Shown here: positions 44,014 to 52,269 of the stretch, piece after piece | Layout of the letters: each line of letters opens with the position of its first letter | How positions within the stretch are numbered: position 1 is the first letter of the stretch | NCBI RefSeq assembly: GCF_008630935.1 | Contig: NZ_CP043908.1 | Location: 62,001-126,000 of the forward strand | Reading direction: 5' to 3' | DNA length: 64,000 nucleotides | Source: Thermodesulfobacterium sp. TA1 | Lineage (GTDB): Bacteria; Desulfobacterota; Thermodesulfobacteria; Thermodesulfobacteriales; Thermodesulfobacteriaceae | Translations under genes and position numbers: made by a program | Notes under the pieces: generated by a model | Seen by the model: the letters and a program-made list of their open reading frames with translations, nothing else | Databases searched by the model: none | Told to the model about the DNA's origin: nothing

Positions 44014-44251
44014 AAAAGTAGTTTTAGTTTATTCTGGTTGGCTTGATATTTAGTAATCTTAAAATGGCTTATAGAAAGGTATGAGTGCCCAGTAATAGCT
44101 TTTTGTGCAGACCTTGGACAGAAAAAAATTGAGCGGAGGTAAAAGAAAAAGGATTAAAATCCAGACCTAAAAAAGTTAATAATAAGGGCCCTAAAAAAGT
44201 TTTTATACATTTATATAATTAAAAATTTAAAAGTCTTAAGAAAGGTTGTCT

Positions 44252-44992
44252 ATGGAAAGTATAATAATTATTATTGGGATTTTTATTCTTGCTTTTGTTT
44301 CAGGAATGATTGGTCTTGGGGTAGCTTTTTCTGCCATCCCCTTTTTGGGCTTGTTCATGGATGACCTTGTGCACCAAGTACAACCTCTCAGTCTTTTGTT
44401 AAACGGGGTTACAGCCCTTCTCAGTGCTTTAGGCTTTGCTAAAAGTGGGTTTATTGAATGGAAAAAAGCCATTTACCTTTCTATTATTACTACCCTTTCG
44501 GCACCTGTGGGTGCGGTGTTGGCTCACTATATTTCTCAAGATATAATCTGGGTAATCTATTTCTTTTCAGTCCTTTATCTTGCCTACAGACTTTTTAAAC
44601 CGATTAAAGCCGTTAAGGAAGATAAGACAAACTTTAAGTTAGCAGCAATTTTAGCTGTTCCAATCTCGGTTTTAAGCGGACTTCTTGGCGTTGGACCAGG
44701 TTTTTTACTTATGCCGACCCTTATTATATGTGGATTTGATCCTAAACGAGCGGCAGGTATCAATGCTTTTGCCGTCTGTCCACCTTCATTTTCTGCCCTT
44801 CTCCCTCATATAAGCACTGCCCATTGGAACTTTACACTTACCATAGCGTTAATAACTGTAGGAGCTGTTGCTTCTTATCTTGGAGCGAGAGCCACAAGTC
44901 TTTATGTTCCAAGTAAAAGAATTAAACAAATCTTTGCCACTCTCATCGTAATCGTAACCGCCTATAAAATAACTACCTTGTTTTTCAAATAA
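44252..44992 (+). CDS. TSUP-family membrane transporter (TauE/SafE-like)
   Basis: 246 residues with about eight membrane segments in two halves. Each half begins with the TSUP motif: LAFVSGMIGLGVAFSAIP near the N-terminus and VLSGLLGVGPGFLLMPTLIICG in the second half, followed by GINAFAVCPPS. Members export sulfite, sulfoacetate, taurine products or related anions. Sulfur-compound export would suit a sulfate reducer, but this is inference. The ATG at 44252 has AAGAAAGG 6 bp upstream; a TTG at 44246 lacks room for a ribosome-binding site. Confidence 0.85.
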   Translation: MESIIIIIGIFILAFVSGMIGLGVAFSAIPFLGLFMDDLVHQVQPLSLLLNGVTALLSALGFAKSGFIEWKKAIYLSIITTLSAPVGAVLAHYISQDIIWVIYFFSVLYLAYRLFKPIKAVKEDKTNFKLAAILAVPISVLSGLLGVGPGFLLMPTLIICGFDPKRAAGINAFAVCPPSFSALLPHISTAHWNFTLTIALITVGAVASYLGARATSLYVPSKRIKQIFATLIVIVTAYKITTLFFK

Positions 44993-45164
44993 CACCAACT
45001 ACGTTAGGTCTAAAGACCGAACTTTTATAACCTTGACAGAACAACTTGAGAGGCCTTTTTTTGGAAAGCTGAAACAGAAATAATGACTTTAGGTCTATTG
45101 TCCAAAATAGGATATAATATGAAGATACAAAAATAATCAAGAGATATATTTCGGTGGATCACTA

Positions 45165-45190
45165 TTGACAAAAACAGAAAATATTATAAT
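45165..45190 (+). promoter_or_regulatory. tRNA-Gln promoter
   Basis: TTGACA (45165-45170) and TATAAT (45185-45190) precede the tRNA by 18 bp. Both hexamers are consensus, though the 14-bp spacer is short; a shifted -10 within ATATTATAAT is possible. Confidence 0.5.
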
Positions 45191-45207
45191 TTTTAAAATA
45201 AAGGTGT

Positions 45208-45279
45208 TGGGGGATCGTCTAATTGGCAGGACAGTGGACTCTGGATCCACGAGTGGAGGTTCGAGTCCTCCTCCCCCAG
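45208..45279 (+). tRNA. tRNA-Gln (anticodon CTG)
   Basis: All arms fold perfectly: acceptor TGGGGGA with TCCCCCA, D-arm GTC/GAC, anticodon stem GTGGA/TCCAC around CTCTGGA (anticodon CTG, reading CAG), T-stem GGAGG/CCTCC around TTCGAGT. The first pair U1-A72 and discriminator G73 are glutamine identity elements. The CCA end is not encoded. It stands alone with its own promoter. Confidence 0.95.
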
Positions 45280-45346
45280 CTGAAAATAAAAGCTCTGTGC
45301 CGATTCAAGTCCAACCTTCACAACTAAAATTTTCTGCAACAAACCC

Positions 45347-45366
45347 CCAGAGCAATCTGGCTTTTT
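45347..45366 (+). terminator. Terminator downstream of tRNA-Gln
   Basis: CCAGA (45347-45351), a GCAA tetraloop, TCTGG (45356-45360), then CTTTTT. A short but textbook hairpin with T tail, 67 bp after the tRNA. Confidence 0.6.
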
Positions 45367-45558
45367 ATCAGGTGTAGAAGAAACACCGAACCTACCACAC
45401 CACACCAATTTTTTTAAATATATAAAAAAAGCTTTTTTGAACTTAAAAAAACTCAAAAAAATGTATATACAATGTATAAAGGCATAAAAAACCTCTACCT
45501 GATTAAAGGAAAATTGGTATTTAGAACACACGTTAGAGAAAAAGGGCGAGAAAAAAGT

Positions 45559-46170
45559 TAGTGTCTCATTAATTGTGTAAAGCCTTGAGGAAAAGGGAAG
45601 GGTATGGTAGCTTTTCTAAAGGCTAACACCACAAAAATTACAAAAAAGAAGGGGAAGCTACCATGAAACAACAAAAGCTAAACCTACCTTTTCATTCCTT
45701 AGAAGAGATTTTAAACTTGTTTCACCAGGAGGTCAACATGCTGCTTAAAAACTTTTGGAAAACCTTATGCTTGAGGGAAGAAGAATTAGTATGGGATGGA
45801 GTAAAATGAAGGCTTAAGAGTGCCTCGAGTCAGAAAAAGTCTTTTCGTCCTATTATACTTTTTGAAAGAAGAAGGGCTGATTTAGACCTTACAGAAGTAG
45901 TTGTAAATCTTTATGCAGTAGGAGTAAGCACAAGAAAGATTTCTCAGTTTTAGAAAGGATCTATGGTTCATACTATTCTTCTCAGAGCATTTCCCGATTA
46001 ATAAAGGTTGCAGAGGAGGAAGTAAAGGCTTGGAGGGGAAGACCATTTTCAGAGAAATATTTTGCGATATTTTTAGACGGAAGTTATTTATTCGACGAAA
46101 TGGAGTAGAAAAAGAGCCGGTATATTTATCTTTGGGAATAAAACATGACGGAGGGAGGGGGTAAGATTAA
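45559..46170 (+). pseudogene. Decayed IS256 (Mutator)-family transposase, left part
   Basis: A left terminal repeat TAGTGTCTCATTAATTGTG at 45559-45577 is shared with the element at 49593. From an ATG at 45663 the translation MKQQKLNLPFHSLEEILNLF matches the IS256 N-terminus, but stop codons and frameshifts follow. Later pieces such as ILRYF and FLDGSYLF (catalytic Asp region), then EPVYLSLGIKHDG can be read in shifting frames up to about 46170. No matching right end is visible. The transposase cannot be functional. Confidence 0.75.
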
Positions 46171-46309
46171 ATTTGTGTCTTATTTATAATATGCAAAATA
46201 CTAATAGGAGGTGGAAGGAATAGACTAGGAGACAAAAAAGTTTAAAGGTATTATCAAAAAATATAAATTCAAAACCCGAAAGTCTTCTTTTTGAAAGCTT
46301 CTCACTAAG

Positions 46310-46530
46310 CTCAAAAAAAGATAAGAAATAAAATCTTCTCCACATTCTCTTCATCTGAAAGAAATTCCATTACTCTGAGTCCCCGTTTCACTTCCTCAAA
46401 AAGCTTCTCAAGTTGATTCGTTGTATAAATAAACCTCTTTATCTCAAATGGAAATTCAAAAAACATAAAAGATCATCAAAATTCTCTTACCACAATTTCC
46501 TGCGTCCTTTATTTTTCTTTTCGTTCAATT
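46310..46530 (-). pseudogene. IS256-family transposase fragment, C-terminal part, opposite orientation
   Basis: Read leftwards the strand gives FEFPFEIKRFIYTTNQLEKL and then EEVKRGLRVMEFLSDEENVE, the conserved C-terminal end of Mutator-type transposases (the IYTTN-LE-LNR-like block). Upstream pieces (ENFDDLLCFLNF) are in another frame. It faces away from the left fragment, so the region is a mosaic of at least two decayed elements. Between 46171 and 46309, and from 46531 to 46711, I see no gene. Confidence 0.6.
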
Positions 46531-46711
46531 TGTTAAAAACCTTCATAAAGCTTTGTAAAAAGAACTTGCCGTGTATTATGATAATAACATAGCAGTTAGT
46601 AAAATTAAATGGTGGGTTTTCACGTTTTTTTTACACAGGTTTTTACAAGGATAAAAAGTTATTACGAAAAAACTTAAAATTCACTTTAAAAAACAAACGT
46701 TTTTAATGTTT

Positions 46712-48718
46712 TTACAAAGCGAGAAATTGTGGAAGGTAGCTTAGGTCAAAGTTTGTATTGTAAATTGTTAGATTAGGATTGTAAAAGGGATCCCTTTCTA
46801 TGTATTTTTTCCACCTCTTTTTTAAAAGTCTTATTTCCTTTTCGGCGATTTTTTTATCTTTTACTTTTGCTTTTGATTGAGATTCGTAGTGGATTAAAAC
46901 TGCATAAGGAGTCCAGATGACTTTATAACCTTTTTCATAAACTTTTAGACAAAAATCAACGTCATTAAAATCAACTCTAAATTCTTCGTCAAATCCTCCT
47001 ACTTCGTAAAAGACGTTTTTTCTAAACATCATGCAAGCTCCCGTAACTGCTAAATAATTTTGGACTGTGCAAAGACGATACATATATCCAATTCCGTCGC
47101 TTTCACCTTTAAAAGCATGGTCTGCTCCATTCCAAATACCCATTATTACGCCACCGTGTTGAATGGTTCCATCAGGATATAAAAGCTTTGCTCCAACTAT
47201 GCCAACTTCTTTTCTCGTAGCATGTCTCATCATTTCGTCTAACCAATTATCATTTACTACCTCAACATCATTGTTAAGTAAACAAACAACGTCTCCTTCA
47301 GCTTTAGATAATCCAAAGTTTACTAATGCAGAAAAATTAAAAGGCATGTCATAACTTAAAATTTTAATCCTTCTTTCATTTTTTAATTCCGAATAAAAAT
47401 CAATCACTTCTTTATCTGTTGATCCATTGTCTACTACCACAATTTCAAAGTCTGGATAAATTGTCTTTTCAAGCAAACTTCTAATACAGTTTTTAATTAA
47501 CTCTGGTTTGTTTTTTGTAGGGATGATAATAGACACCTTAGGATATTCACTAATTTTGTATAGAATTCTAAAAGTATTTGAACCTTTAGAGGAAAGTACT
47601 TCTGCTTTTTTCCCAAAATATTCTTTTAGCTTGTTAAGCTTTTGAACGTATCTATTTTCAATTGTTTTGGTCTTCGTTAAAAGCAAGGCAGGAATGTGTT
47701 TTATCTTTAAGTTTTTCTTTTTAAGAGCTTGAAGAATGATTTCATAGTTAGAACCAAATTCCTTTACGTCCGTTAAAATCTCCCTTTTAAAAGCTACAGG
47801 AGATTGAATGTAATCGTATTCAAAGAAGTATTCAGGACCCCAATCTGGTTTAAATTGTGGATCCCTTGGATTTCCATTTTCGTCAAAGTAATCGTTATCA
47901 GCATAGATAACATCTGGATAGTCTTTATAAAAAGCAAAGTGCTTAAAAGTACGTATAGCTGACGGACTCAAAACGTCTCCTTCTTCAAGAAAAATTACGT
48001 AATCTTCCTTTACCTTTTTTAAGATTTTTTCTATGTTTTCTGAGGTACAGAAAACAACTTTTTCTGGTTTACAAATTTGATTTTTAATAGATTCTATAGT
48101 TCTTTTTTTTAACTGCTCAGTTTCGTTTTGAATAACTACGAGAAGGATTGAAGGTGATTTTGGTAACTTTCTTTTCTTTTTCCAAAACAATAGCTCGTCT
48201 TCTCGGTAAGCTTTTAACCAATCTTCATAAGATTTGGCTCCACATATTCTTCTGTGTCTTAATTCACTAATTCTGTAATAAGCTTTTTCGGGATTTAAAA
48301 GAGCTCTAAGTAAAGACGTTTTCACAACTTTGCGCAATTCTTTGGTGGCAGGACTTTTAGAAAAGTAAATTCCCAAAATCCTTCTATAAAAGTGGGCAAA
48401 TTTTTCTAAGAAGTTTAGCTTTCTTATAGAAATTTTTTCGTGAATTACCGTATTTTTAGTAATTGGAATTTGTATACTTAACGATTCTATTTTTGACGAA
48501 CCTGCGTTTACTATGTGATTTATTCTTCCACTTCTTGGTATAGGAAGAACCCAACAAAGTTCTTTTTTAGAAGATTTTATAATTATTTTTCCTTCACAAA
48601 GAGCTTTATCAGATTTAAAAATTCCTCTTATTAGGTAATATCCTGGCTCTAAGTCATGCCAAACGGCTTCAAATTTCAAATGTCGTTCATCAACTTTTAT
48701 TTTCGATATATTGCTCAC
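46712..48718 (-). CDS. Two-domain family 2 glycosyltransferase (surface glycan)
   Basis: 668 residues in three parts. Residues 1-110 are a beta-rich N-terminal domain of unknown type. Residues about 185-375 form a first, degenerate GT-A domain (SILLVVIQNETEQLKKRTIESIKNQ; VIYADNDYFDENG). Residues about 385-660 form a canonical GT2 domain: VSIIIPTKNKPELIKNCIRSLL, EIVVVDNGSTD, LLNNDVEVV (DxD-like), and VGGFDEEFRVDFNDVDFCLKVYEKG. This layout matches rhamnosyltransferase-like enzymes of O-antigen and capsule clusters. It is the first gene of the surface-glycan region reading leftwards, downstream of the vapBC-like cassette. Confidence 0.85.
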   Translation of the reverse strand: MSNISKIKVDERHLKFEAVWHDLEPGYYLIRGIFKSDKALCEGKIIIKSSKKELCWVLPIPRSGRINHIVNAGSSKIESLSIQIPITKNTVIHEKISIRKLNFLEKFAHFYRRILGIYFSKSPATKELRKVVKTSLLRALLNPEKAYYRISELRHRRICGAKSYEDWLKAYREDELLFWKKKRKLPKSPSILLVVIQNETEQLKKRTIESIKNQICKPEKVVFCTSENIEKILKKVKEDYVIFLEEGDVLSPSAIRTFKHFAFYKDYPDVIYADNDYFDENGNPRDPQFKPDWGPEYFFEYDYIQSPVAFKREILTDVKEFGSNYEIILQALKKKNLKIKHIPALLLTKTKTIENRYVQKLNKLKEYFGKKAEVLSSKGSNTFRILYKISEYPKVSIIIPTKNKPELIKNCIRSLLEKTIYPDFEIVVVDNGSTDKEVIDFYSELKNERRIKILSYDMPFNFSALVNFGLSKAEGDVVCLLNNDVEVVNDNWLDEMMRHATRKEVGIVGAKLLYPDGTIQHGGVIMGIWNGADHAFKGESDGIGYMYRLCTVQNYLAVTGACMMFRKNVFYEVGGFDEEFRVDFNDVDFCLKVYEKGYKVIWTPYAVLIHYESQSKAKVKDKKIAEKEIRLLKKRWKKYIERDPFYNPNLTIYNTNFDLSYLPQFLAL

Positions 48719-48742
48719 GAAAAACTATTATAACACTTTTAA

Positions 48743-48817
48743 AGTGCTACTCAAGAATTTTATTAAGTTTACTCAAGAAATTTCTAAAAATGAAATTTCT
48801 AAAATACATCGTCAAAA
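48743..48817. repeat. 75-bp direct repeat, left copy
   Basis: Identical to 50284-50358 over 75 bp, starting AGTGCTACTCAAGAATTT. It contains the last codons of a leftward gene fragment (FDDVF, stop at 48799-48801) and two GAAATTTCTAAAA boxes. Its right end runs directly into GGGACACTATG, the sequence of an IS256-type right terminus. Confidence 0.9.
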
Positions 48818-48828
48818 GGGACACTATG
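48814..48828. mobile_element. Remnant of an IS256-family right end
   Basis: AAAAGGGACACTATG here repeats the last bases of the element at 49593-50281 plus TG flank (50269-50283). It joins the 75-bp repeat without any element body, so it marks a past recombination or excision junction. Confidence 0.55.
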
Positions 48829-48909
48829 CAACCTTACCTAAATACTTGAATAATTTTTATAAAGAATTATAATACTAAAACTAAGGTAATACTTTAATGG
48901 AGGTAAGGA

Positions 48910-49179
48910 ATGACTAAAAATCTTGCAAGTTCCTCAGTTCTTACTAAAAAGTTTCAAATTACTTTACCTAAAAAAATAAGACAAATTCTTGAAGTAAAAT
49001 CTGGAGAAAGGATAGGTTTTATAGTTGAAGGAAATGAAGTAAAAATTGTTCCTTTAAAATCAAAACTTGAAGAAAATTTTGGAAAAGTAAAAGCACTTAG
49101 GAAGCCAGAAAATTTCAAAGAAATAAGAAATTTCGTGGAAAAAGAAATGGCAAAAAATGTGATAGAGGAACTTAAATGA
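48910..49179 (+). CDS. AbrB/SpoVT-domain antitoxin
   Basis: 89 residues. SSVLTKKFQITLPKKIRQIL and VKSGERIGFIVEGNEVKIVPL form the swapped-hairpin AbrB/MazE-like DNA-binding domain; the Lys/Glu-rich C-terminal 35 residues would wrap the toxin. Such VapB-type antitoxins neutralise a PIN toxin and repress their own operon. TGGAGGTAAGGA gives a strong ribosome-binding site. The gene overlaps the PIN gene by 4 bp (ATGA), typical of toxin-antitoxin pairs. Confidence 0.85.
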   Translation: MTKNLASSSVLTKKFQITLPKKIRQILEVKSGERIGFIVEGNEVKIVPLKSKLEENFGKVKALRKPENFKEIRNFVEKEMAKNVIEELK

Positions 49180-49580
49180 GAAAATTTTTAGATACCAATA
49201 TTTTCCCTCGTTATCTTACAAAAGATGATGAAGAAAAGGCCTATAAGGTTTTAGATTTATTAAAGAAAATAGAAAAGGGAGAAGAAAAAGTAATTACAAG
49301 CCCGTTAGTGATTTTTGAATTGATATTTACTCTTCAAAAGTATTATAAACTTCCAAAAGAGGAAATAAAGAATTTAGTTTTGCCTCTAATTAATTTGAGA
49401 GGGTTGAAATTACCTTATAAAGCTGTTTTTGAAAAAACTTTAGAAGTATTTCCTAATACAAACGTCTCTTTTGCAGACCTTTTTAATTATTTTTTTATGT
49501 TAGAACATGAAGTAAAAGAAATTTATTCATACGACGAAGATTTTGACGAACTTCCAGAAGTAAAAAGATTAGTTCCTTAA
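49176..49580 (+). CDS. PIN-domain toxin (VapC-like ribonuclease)
   Basis: 134 residues. FLDTNIFPRYL carries the first PIN acidic residue, SPLVIFELIFTL a conserved Glu, SFADLFNYFFM the third acidic position and SYDEDFDELPEV the last. PIN toxins cleave RNA, often tRNA or rRNA, and are blocked by the co-encoded antitoxin. All four acidic positions are present, so it appears active. It is followed 12 bp later by a decayed IS256-family element; the cassette is enclosed by the 75-bp direct repeats. Confidence 0.85.
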   Translation: MRKFLDTNIFPRYLTKDDEEKAYKVLDLLKKIEKGEEKVITSPLVIFELIFTLQKYYKLPKEEIKNLVLPLINLRGLKLPYKAVFEKTLEVFPNTNVSFADLFNYFFMLEHEVKEIYSYDEDFDELPEVKRLVP

Positions 49581-49592
49581 TAAATTGCTAGG

Positions 49593-50281
49593 TAGTGTCT
49601 CATTAATTGTGTAAAGACTTGAGGGAAAGGGAAGGGTATGGTAGCTTCCCCAATGCATAATAACCAAAACTACCAGAAAGGAGGGGAAGCTACCGTGAAA
49701 GAAAAAACTAAAACTTTAACAAAACAACCTATAGAAAGGATTCTAAACTTTTTTCAGCAAGAAGTCAACAATCTTATTAAAAACCTTTTAGAAAACCTTA
49801 TGCTTGAAGAAAGAAGGATTTATTTAGAAGAGCAAGAAGCCTATGCAAATGGTTTTTATACCAGAGATTTACTTTTCGTGTCTTCCTACTTCCTGAAAGA
49901 AGGAGGGCTGAAAAGCATTTCCCGGTTAATAAAGGTGACTGAAGATGAAGTTAAAGAACTTATTTGTCTATTCGGCGAAATGAGGTAGCAAAGGAGCCAG
50001 TATATTTAGCTTTAGGGATAAAGTCTGATGGGAGAAGAGAAATACTTGGATTTTGGATATTTGGGTCTGAAGGGAAGGGGGTTAGCGAAAGAGATAAAAA
50101 GGAGGATAAAGGTAATAGAAGTATTTCCGGATGAAGGCTCTGTTGAGAGGTTGTTATATTTAATCTTGAAAGAACTGAATGAGAGGTTAAACTCAAGGAA
50201 GTTAAGAGGGTTTAATGAAATTGAATTGGGGAACTACCATGCCTTTCCCGGAAAATTTTTTACACAATAAAAGGGACACTA
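49593..50281 (+). mobile_element. Internally deleted IS256-family element with both ends
   Basis: The 689-bp element has a left end TAGTGTCTCATTAATTGTG (49593-49611) and a right end TACACAATAAAAGGGACACTA (50261-50281), imperfect inverted repeats of each other (TAGTGTC and ATTGTGTAAA conserved). The interior carries only N- and C-terminal pieces of the transposase. I find no target duplication (left flank ATTGCTAGG, right flank TGAGTGCTA). It could still be mobilised by a full copy elsewhere, like a MITE. Confidence 0.8.
49695..50270 (+). pseudogene. IS256-family transposase remnant (internal deletion)
   Basis: From a GTG at 49695 (GAGGGGAAGCTACC upstream, as in the other copy where it is ATG) the frame encodes about 97 residues of the transposase N-terminus (ERILNFFQQEVNNLIKNLLE; SYFLKEGGLKSISRLIKVTE) and stops at 49988. 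The catalytic middle is missing. From about 50028 a second stretch (KRRIKVIEVFPDEGSVERLL, then LNERLNSRKLRGF) is the C-terminus. The enzyme is non-functional. Confidence 0.75.
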
Positions 50282-50283
50282 TG

Positions 50284-50358
50284 AGTGCTACTCAAGAATT
50301 TTATTAAGTTTACTCAAGAAATTTCTAAAAATGAAATTTCTAAAATACATCGTCAAAA
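50284..50358. repeat. 75-bp direct repeat, right copy
   Basis: Identical to 48743-48817. Here the repeat starts 2 bp after the IS256 right end and continues rightwards into more of the leftward gene fragment, so this is probably the original location and the left copy the derived one. Confidence 0.9.
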
Positions 50359-50470
50359 TCTTCTTCCTCTGTCACTTTAAAGATCACTTTCTTTTCTTCC
50401 TATGGCGTTTTAAATTGTAACCATGAGTTCATCTTTACTTTTTTAGAAATTAAGGTTAAAATTTCATAAC
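50340..50470 (-). pseudogene. Gene fragment, C-terminal end with an internal stop
   Basis: Read leftwards, the frame gives ISKKVKMNSWLQFKTP, a TAG stop, then EEKKVIFKVTEEEDFDDVF and a final TAG at 50342-50340. The acidic C-terminus looks like real coding sequence, and the last five codons also occur in the left copy of the 75-bp repeat. The frame continues upstream across the start of cysC on the other strand, which cannot all be coding. I do not recognise the family. Confidence 0.35.
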
Positions 50471-50471
50471 C

Positions 50472-51110
50472 ATGATAACCAGGCAAAGAAATAACAACGT
50501 AGTTTGGCATAGACCTCTCGTTACAAGACAAATGAGAGAAGTTTTGAATGGGCACAAAAGCCTTGTTCTTTGGTTTACAGGTCTTCCAAGCTCTGGCAAG
50601 TCTACTATCGCCCACGCTTTAGAGAAAAAGCTCTATGACCTAAAGGTAAGAACTTACACCTTAGATGGAGACAACATACGTCACGGACTTTGTAGTGACT
50701 TAGGTTTTTCTCCTGAGGAGAGAGCTGAAAATTTGCGAAGAATTGCAGAAGTAATTAAGCTCTTTTTAGACGCTGGTATCGTTGTTCTCTGTGCTTTCGT
50801 TTCTCCTTACAAAAAAGATAGAGAAAAGGTCAAAAAAATAGTAGGAAACGAAAACTTCGTTGAAATCTACTGTAGGTGTCCTGTTGAGGTGTGTAAGAAA
50901 AGAGATCCTAAGGGATTTTACGAGAAAGCAGAAAAAGGAGAGATTAAGAACTACACGGGAGTTTCTGCTCCTTATGAAGAGCCAGAAAATCCTGACCTCA
51001 TTCTTGACACTCATTTGCTCACTGTAGAAGAAAGCGTAGAAAAGATTTTAAATTTTGTGATTGACAAAATTTTACTCAAAGGGGAACCTTCCCCAAAAGC
51101 TTCCGTTTAA
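50472..51110 (+). CDS. cysC: Adenylylsulfate kinase
   Basis: 212 residues. The N-terminus NNVVWHRPLVTRQMREVLNG matches CysC, followed by the P-loop LWFTGLPSSGKSTIAHALE, YTLDGDNIRHGLCSDLGFS, ENLRRIAEVIKLFLDAGIVV, and the FVSPYKKDRE loop with the expected Ser. It phosphorylates APS to PAPS. Sulfate reducers use APS directly for respiration, so a CysC in a glycan locus most likely supplies PAPS to sulfotransferases, of which two candidates lie at 57.6-63.3 kb. No ribosome-binding site is visible before the ATG. The 3' end overlaps convergent kpsS by 39 bp. Confidence 0.92.
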   Translation: MITRQRNNNVVWHRPLVTRQMREVLNGHKSLVLWFTGLPSSGKSTIAHALEKKLYDLKVRTYTLDGDNIRHGLCSDLGFSPEERAENLRRIAEVIKLFLDAGIVVLCAFVSPYKKDREKVKKIVGNENFVEIYCRCPVEVCKKRDPKGFYEKAEKGEIKNYTGVSAPYEEPENPDLILDTHLLTVEESVEKILNFVIDKILLKGEPSPKASV

Positions 51111-52265
51111 CTGCGTGGTTTTTACGATGTAATTGTAAAAATTTTTAAAAAGTTTTCTGTCTATTGTTCCAGGATCTTTCCAAAAGTCATTTAATTCTCC
51201 TTGAAAAGTAAGACCAGGAACGTCGTAAATTGCTCTTCCCATCGCTTTAACAGGAATATTGTGATACAAGGCTTGCAATCCAACTGTACTGTTTATCACC
51301 ACAACTCCCAAACTGTTCTTAATTAAAGTAGGTAAATGCAAATCGTGAACGTAAAATACCCGTCCTTTTATACCAAATTTTTCTGCTAAGTTTTTAATAA
51401 GTTTTTTATAACACACAAAGCCTCTGTCAACTGGATGATGTTTAAAAACGATGAAGTGTTCTTTTAAAGCGTGCTTAGAAAATGATTCCAAGACTTCTTC
51501 AATAAATTCACTTACAGAATTGTACTCACTATGCACAAGAACTTGAGAATCGTTAAAAACCTGCAAGGGAACCAAAAAATACCTTTTTTTGAGCTCACCT
51601 GTTAACAGCGAAAAAATAGGTTTTTCGGTTATTTTATAAATTTTTTTTCTTATAACACCTCTTAATAAACATAAAAGATAAGGAACGTAAGGAAAGTAGT
51701 TTTTATATGGTTTGTAATGCGGAAATTTCCATCTCAGAAGTTCTAAAAACAAGTAATGTAAAAAGGAACTTAAAGCCCTTTTTGAGAACCGAAACTCGTT
51801 CGGTTTTGGTTCTGGAATTCCAAAATTAGGTAAATTTAAGTAAAATTGAGGATTTTTGGGAATTTTTGAAAATCCGTTTAATCCATACTTCTCCATAGTA
51901 ATGTAGTGTGGTCTCACATAGCCTTCCTCAAAAACATACCAATCAATTTGATAATCTCTACAGACCTCAATTGCAACTTTGTGATATGGTTTATAATCTC
52001 CGTACATAAGAACTAAGTCAATTTCTTTTTCCTCAATAAGGTTTTCTAAAAACTTTCTAAAGTTTTCAAACTTATCGGTAAAGTTGTAAGAGTTTTTAAA
52101 ATCAGGATAAGTTATCAAATCTCCTCCGTTGAAGTTTACTTTATAAACTTTTTTCCCAAGACTTTTAAGATACTTACCAAGTTTGTAGAAAAACAAACCT
52201 TTCGGTCCTTGAAGCAATAGAACACTTTTGTAAGGTAAAAGCTCCTTTTCTACATCTCTTGCCAT
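51072..52265 (-). CDS. kpsS: KpsS-like capsule Kdo-transferase
   Basis: 397 residues. VLLLQGPKGLFFYKLGKYLKSLG, YVFEEGYVRPHYITMEKYGLNGF, VLVHSEYNSVSEFIEEVLESF, VFKHHPVDRG and VVVINSTVGLQALYHNIPVKAMG are hallmarks of capsule-export protein KpsS, which, with KpsC, adds beta-Kdo residues to a phosphatidylglycerol acceptor to prime group 2-type capsules. It starts 4 bp after the stop of kpsC on the same strand, so the two are co-transcribed. The last codons overlap cysC on the other strand. Confidence 0.85.
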   Translation of the reverse strand: MARDVEKELLPYKSVLLLQGPKGLFFYKLGKYLKSLGKKVYKVNFNGGDLITYPDFKNSYNFTDKFENFRKFLENLIEEKEIDLVLMYGDYKPYHKVAIEVCRDYQIDWYVFEEGYVRPHYITMEKYGLNGFSKIPKNPQFYLNLPNFGIPEPKPNEFRFSKRALSSFLHYLFLELLRWKFPHYKPYKNYFPYVPYLLCLLRGVIRKKIYKITEKPIFSLLTGELKKRYFLVPLQVFNDSQVLVHSEYNSVSEFIEEVLESFSKHALKEHFIVFKHHPVDRGFVCYKKLIKNLAEKFGIKGRVFYVHDLHLPTLIKNSLGVVVINSTVGLQALYHNIPVKAMGRAIYDVPGLTFQGELNDFWKDPGTIDRKLFKNFYNYIVKTTQLNGSFWGRFPFE

Positions 52266-52269
52266 AAAA

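Noticed and set aside
45004-45028. GGTCT-AA-AGACC hairpin after the TSUP gene as a terminator
   Set aside because: The loop of two bases is too tight, the stem is only 5 bp and the T run after it is weak.
45165-45377. 70-residue frame covering the tRNA-Gln gene
   Set aside because: The frame translates a perfect tRNA and its flanks; there is no ribosome-binding site or protein-like composition.
45280-45558. Attachment site or integrated element at the 3' end of tRNA-Gln
   Set aside because: No second copy of the tRNA 3' end and no integrase gene are visible; the transposon remnants nearby are IS256-type, which do not target tRNAs.
49593-50281. Target-site duplication around the IS256 derivative
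   Set aside because: The 8-9 bp on the two sides differ (ATTGCTAGG versus TGAGTGCTA), so the element's context has been rearranged.
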